Source: Syntrophobacter sp963666995 | Lineage (GTDB): Bacteria > Desulfobacterota > Syntrophobacteria > Syntrophobacterales > Syntrophobacteraceae | Reading direction: 5' to 3' | DNA: 64,000 nt | Assembly (NCBI GenBank): GCA_963666995.1 | Contig: OY762941.1 | Span: forward strand, 1,550,001 to 1,614,000 | Shown here: positions 62,610-64,000 of the stretch, one piece after another | Position numbering within the stretch: position 1 is the stretch's first letter | Layout of the letters: every line of letters starts with the position of its first letter | The notes under the pieces: generated by a model | Databases searched by the model: none | The model's input: the letters and a program-made list of their open reading frames with translations, nothing else | Told to the model about the DNA's origin: nothing | Translations under genes and position numbers: made by a program

Positions 62610-64000
62610 CTAACTGTCCGTTGCCCTTCGGTCTTCCATGCTGAAAAGCTTGCGTTCGCGCTCGCCCTTGATGCCCAGAGCGGCCCGTTTCAGATCGATA
62701 TGTTCGATCATCATGTGAGCCATATCGTAAGGGTCACGGGTAAAGCCCCATTTCCCGAACCCCTGCTCCTCGAGGCCTTCAAACAGCAAGCGGTGGAACT
62801 TGGTCCCTTCAACCGTCGGAAACGTGACGCCGAAAATGGTGTAGATCCCTGAAGCCACGAAATACTGCCCTATGCAGATGGCTTTTTCGCTCATGTATTC
62901 CGGGGCCGCTCCAGCCACGGGAAGGTCGGCCAGGCTGTTGCCCAGCCCTCCGGCGCGCACCATCTCGGTGCATGCCATGAGAATGCGGCTGTTGTCGACG
63001 CAGGACCCCAGGCTCAGCACGGGAGGCATGCCCACCGCCTCGCAGACTTCCTGCAACCCTTCTCCCGCCAGGACGGCGGCATCCGGTTTCATGAGGCCCG
63101 CCTTTGCAAGAGCGATCTGCGAACAACCGGTCTGAACCACCAGCACGTTGTTTCTGATCAGCTCCTTCACCAATTCAACATGGACGTAATCCTGCCTGAC
63201 CCTGGGGTTCGTGCATCCGACGACTCCGGCCACACCCCGGATTCGGCCATTGATGATGTTATCGTTGAGAGGAACGTAGGAGCCTCTGAAGGTGCCCCCA
63301 AGCATGTAGTTGATATATTCCTGGGTGAAACCATGAATGCCCCAGTCCCGACGCTGGGGAATCTCGATGCGGGCAGGCCGATTCTTGAAACGCTCGACGG
63401 CCATGGCCACGATTTCATCGGTGCACTTTTCAGGAGTATGTTCGTCGAATTGAATGTGTGTAACCCCTTCGATCCTGGCCTTGGGGTTGGTGGTAAAAAA
63501 CCGGGTCCCGTAACATTCGGCCATTCTCGGAAGACTCTGCATGATGCATTGGACGTCGACCGCCATGGCATCCACCGCCCCGGTCGCTATGACGGGTTCG
63601 GTGCTGAGGAAATTCCCCGCATGAGGCACTCCGTGGCGCCCCAGCACCTCCGCTCCCGAACAACACATACCCAGGAGATTGATGCCCCTGGCGCCCGCCT
63701 CTTCGGCCTTCTTCACATTCTCGGGGCTCTCCACCGAGGCGATCATGGATTCAAAGAGCAGCGGTTCGTGGCCGTGGATGATGATGTTCACCTGGTCCTG
63801 CTTGAGAAAGCCCATATTGACGCCGGCTTTTCTCGGTTCCGGCTTTCCGAAGAGAATATCCGAGAGTTCCGTGGCCACCATCGACCCGCCCCATCCGTCG
63901 GCAAGGGCAGTTCGCGAACACTGTTTGACAATGTTCTCATAATCCTGATCGACCCCCATGTGGGTCCGGTGCATGATTTCCATGATTTCGCGCATGGCCC
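62610..64000 (-). CDS. acsA: Ni-containing CO dehydrogenase (CODH/ACS beta), N-terminus outside window
   Basis: The frame is open to the window end at 64000, so only the C-terminal 463 residues or so of about 640-680 are seen; the Met at 63995 is internal. C-cluster ligands are visible in LLGMCCSGAEVLGRHG (His/Cys), VGCTNPRVRQDY, VQTGCSQIALAKAGL and LGSCVDNSRI. The N-terminal B/D-cluster cysteines lie beyond the edge. It interconverts CO2 and CO and passes CO through the tunnel to the ACS encoded next. Confidence 0.95.
   Translation of the reverse strand, partial: AMREIMEIMHRTHMGVDQDYENIVKQCSRTALADGWGGSMVATELSDILFGKPEPRKAGVNMGFLKQDQVNIIIHGHEPLLFESMIASVESPENVKKAEEAGARGINLLGMCCSGAEVLGRHGVPHAGNFLSTEPVIATGAVDAMAVDVQCIMQSLPRMAECYGTRFFTTNPKARIEGVTHIQFDEHTPEKCTDEIVAMAVERFKNRPARIEIPQRRDWGIHGFTQEYINYMLGGTFRGSYVPLNDNIINGRIRGVAGVVGCTNPRVRQDYVHVELVKELIRNNVLVVQTGCSQIALAKAGLMKPDAAVLAGEGLQEVCEAVGMPPVLSLGSCVDNSRILMACTEMVRAGGLGNSLADLPVAGAAPEYMSEKAICIGQYFVASGIYTIFGVTFPTVEGTKFHRLLFEGLEEQGFGKWGFTRDPYDMAHMMIEHIDLKRAALGIKGERERKLFSMEDRRATDS

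Noticed and set aside
1..64000. CRISPR arrays or rRNA genes
   Set aside because: No regularly spaced direct repeats of CRISPR type and no rRNA signature seen by reading both strands.

Overview
The window reads as chromosomal DNA of a strictly anaerobic, GC-rich Desulfobacterota (deltaproteobacterial) organism, most like a sulfate-reducing or syntrophic member of the Syntrophobacter group. The reasons are a bacterial Wood-Ljungdahl cluster (CO dehydrogenase, acetyl-CoA synthase, corrinoid protein, methyltransferase), pyruvate phosphate dikinase, an anaerobic C4-dicarboxylate transporter with its own two-component system, a glycyl radical enzyme, squalene-hopene cyclase and many small zinc-ribbon or cysteine-cluster proteins. 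The species is inferred from gene content only.

Layout. 1-7.3 kb: a secreted nitroreductase (cut by the window edge), a cysteine hydrolase, an orphan protein with a faint RelA/SpoT look, an enoyl-CoA isomerase, two secreted proteins (DUF4091; CBM5/12 plus collagen-like) and the stump of a PHP-domain gene. 7.3-12.7 kb: a Dcu transporter, response regulator and sensor kinase on the minus strand, then a QueG-like Fe-S protein and a YedF-like protein. 13-20.5 kb: a LysR regulator, then a GntR repressor divergent from an MFS transporter - SDR - glycyl radical enzyme operon whose activase gene is decayed. The glycyl radical enzyme matches the isethionate sulfite-lyase active site almost residue for residue, so this looks like an organosulfonate pathway. 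20.5-25.8 kb: a NimA-like flavoprotein, a TetR - squalene-hopene cyclase operon behind a palindromic operator, and comM. 25.9-29.2 kb: a mobile-element graveyard (RAYT element with 19-bp inverted ends, RHH protein, IS66 stump, integrase stump, inverted repeats). 29.2-33.3 kb: a four-gene minus-strand operon (YcaC-like hydrolase, YtcJ-like amidohydrolase, intradiol dioxygenase, lipocalin-like protein), odd for an anaerobe. 34-42 kb: small zinc-binding proteins, a DUF255 thioredoxin-like protein, two exported redoxins and a ferritin-like protein. 42.4-51.5 kb: a class I cyclic-di-GMP riboswitch followed by minor pilins, a very large PilY1 that carries an 11-G tract, and a pilin. 51.6-57.4 kb: a GAF-PAS histidine kinase, a CitE-like lyase and ppdK. 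57.8-64 kb: acsE, acsC, acsB and the C-terminal part of acsA, transcribed leftward.

How it fits together: acsABCE and ppdK link C1 and acetyl-CoA metabolism to pyruvate and PEP. The Dcu system handles C4-dicarboxylates. The glycyl radical operon would release sulfite for respiration. The pilus operon would be switched by c-di-GMP and perhaps by slippage in pilY1. Dispersed GC-rich repeats and at least one MITE-like element sit between genes.
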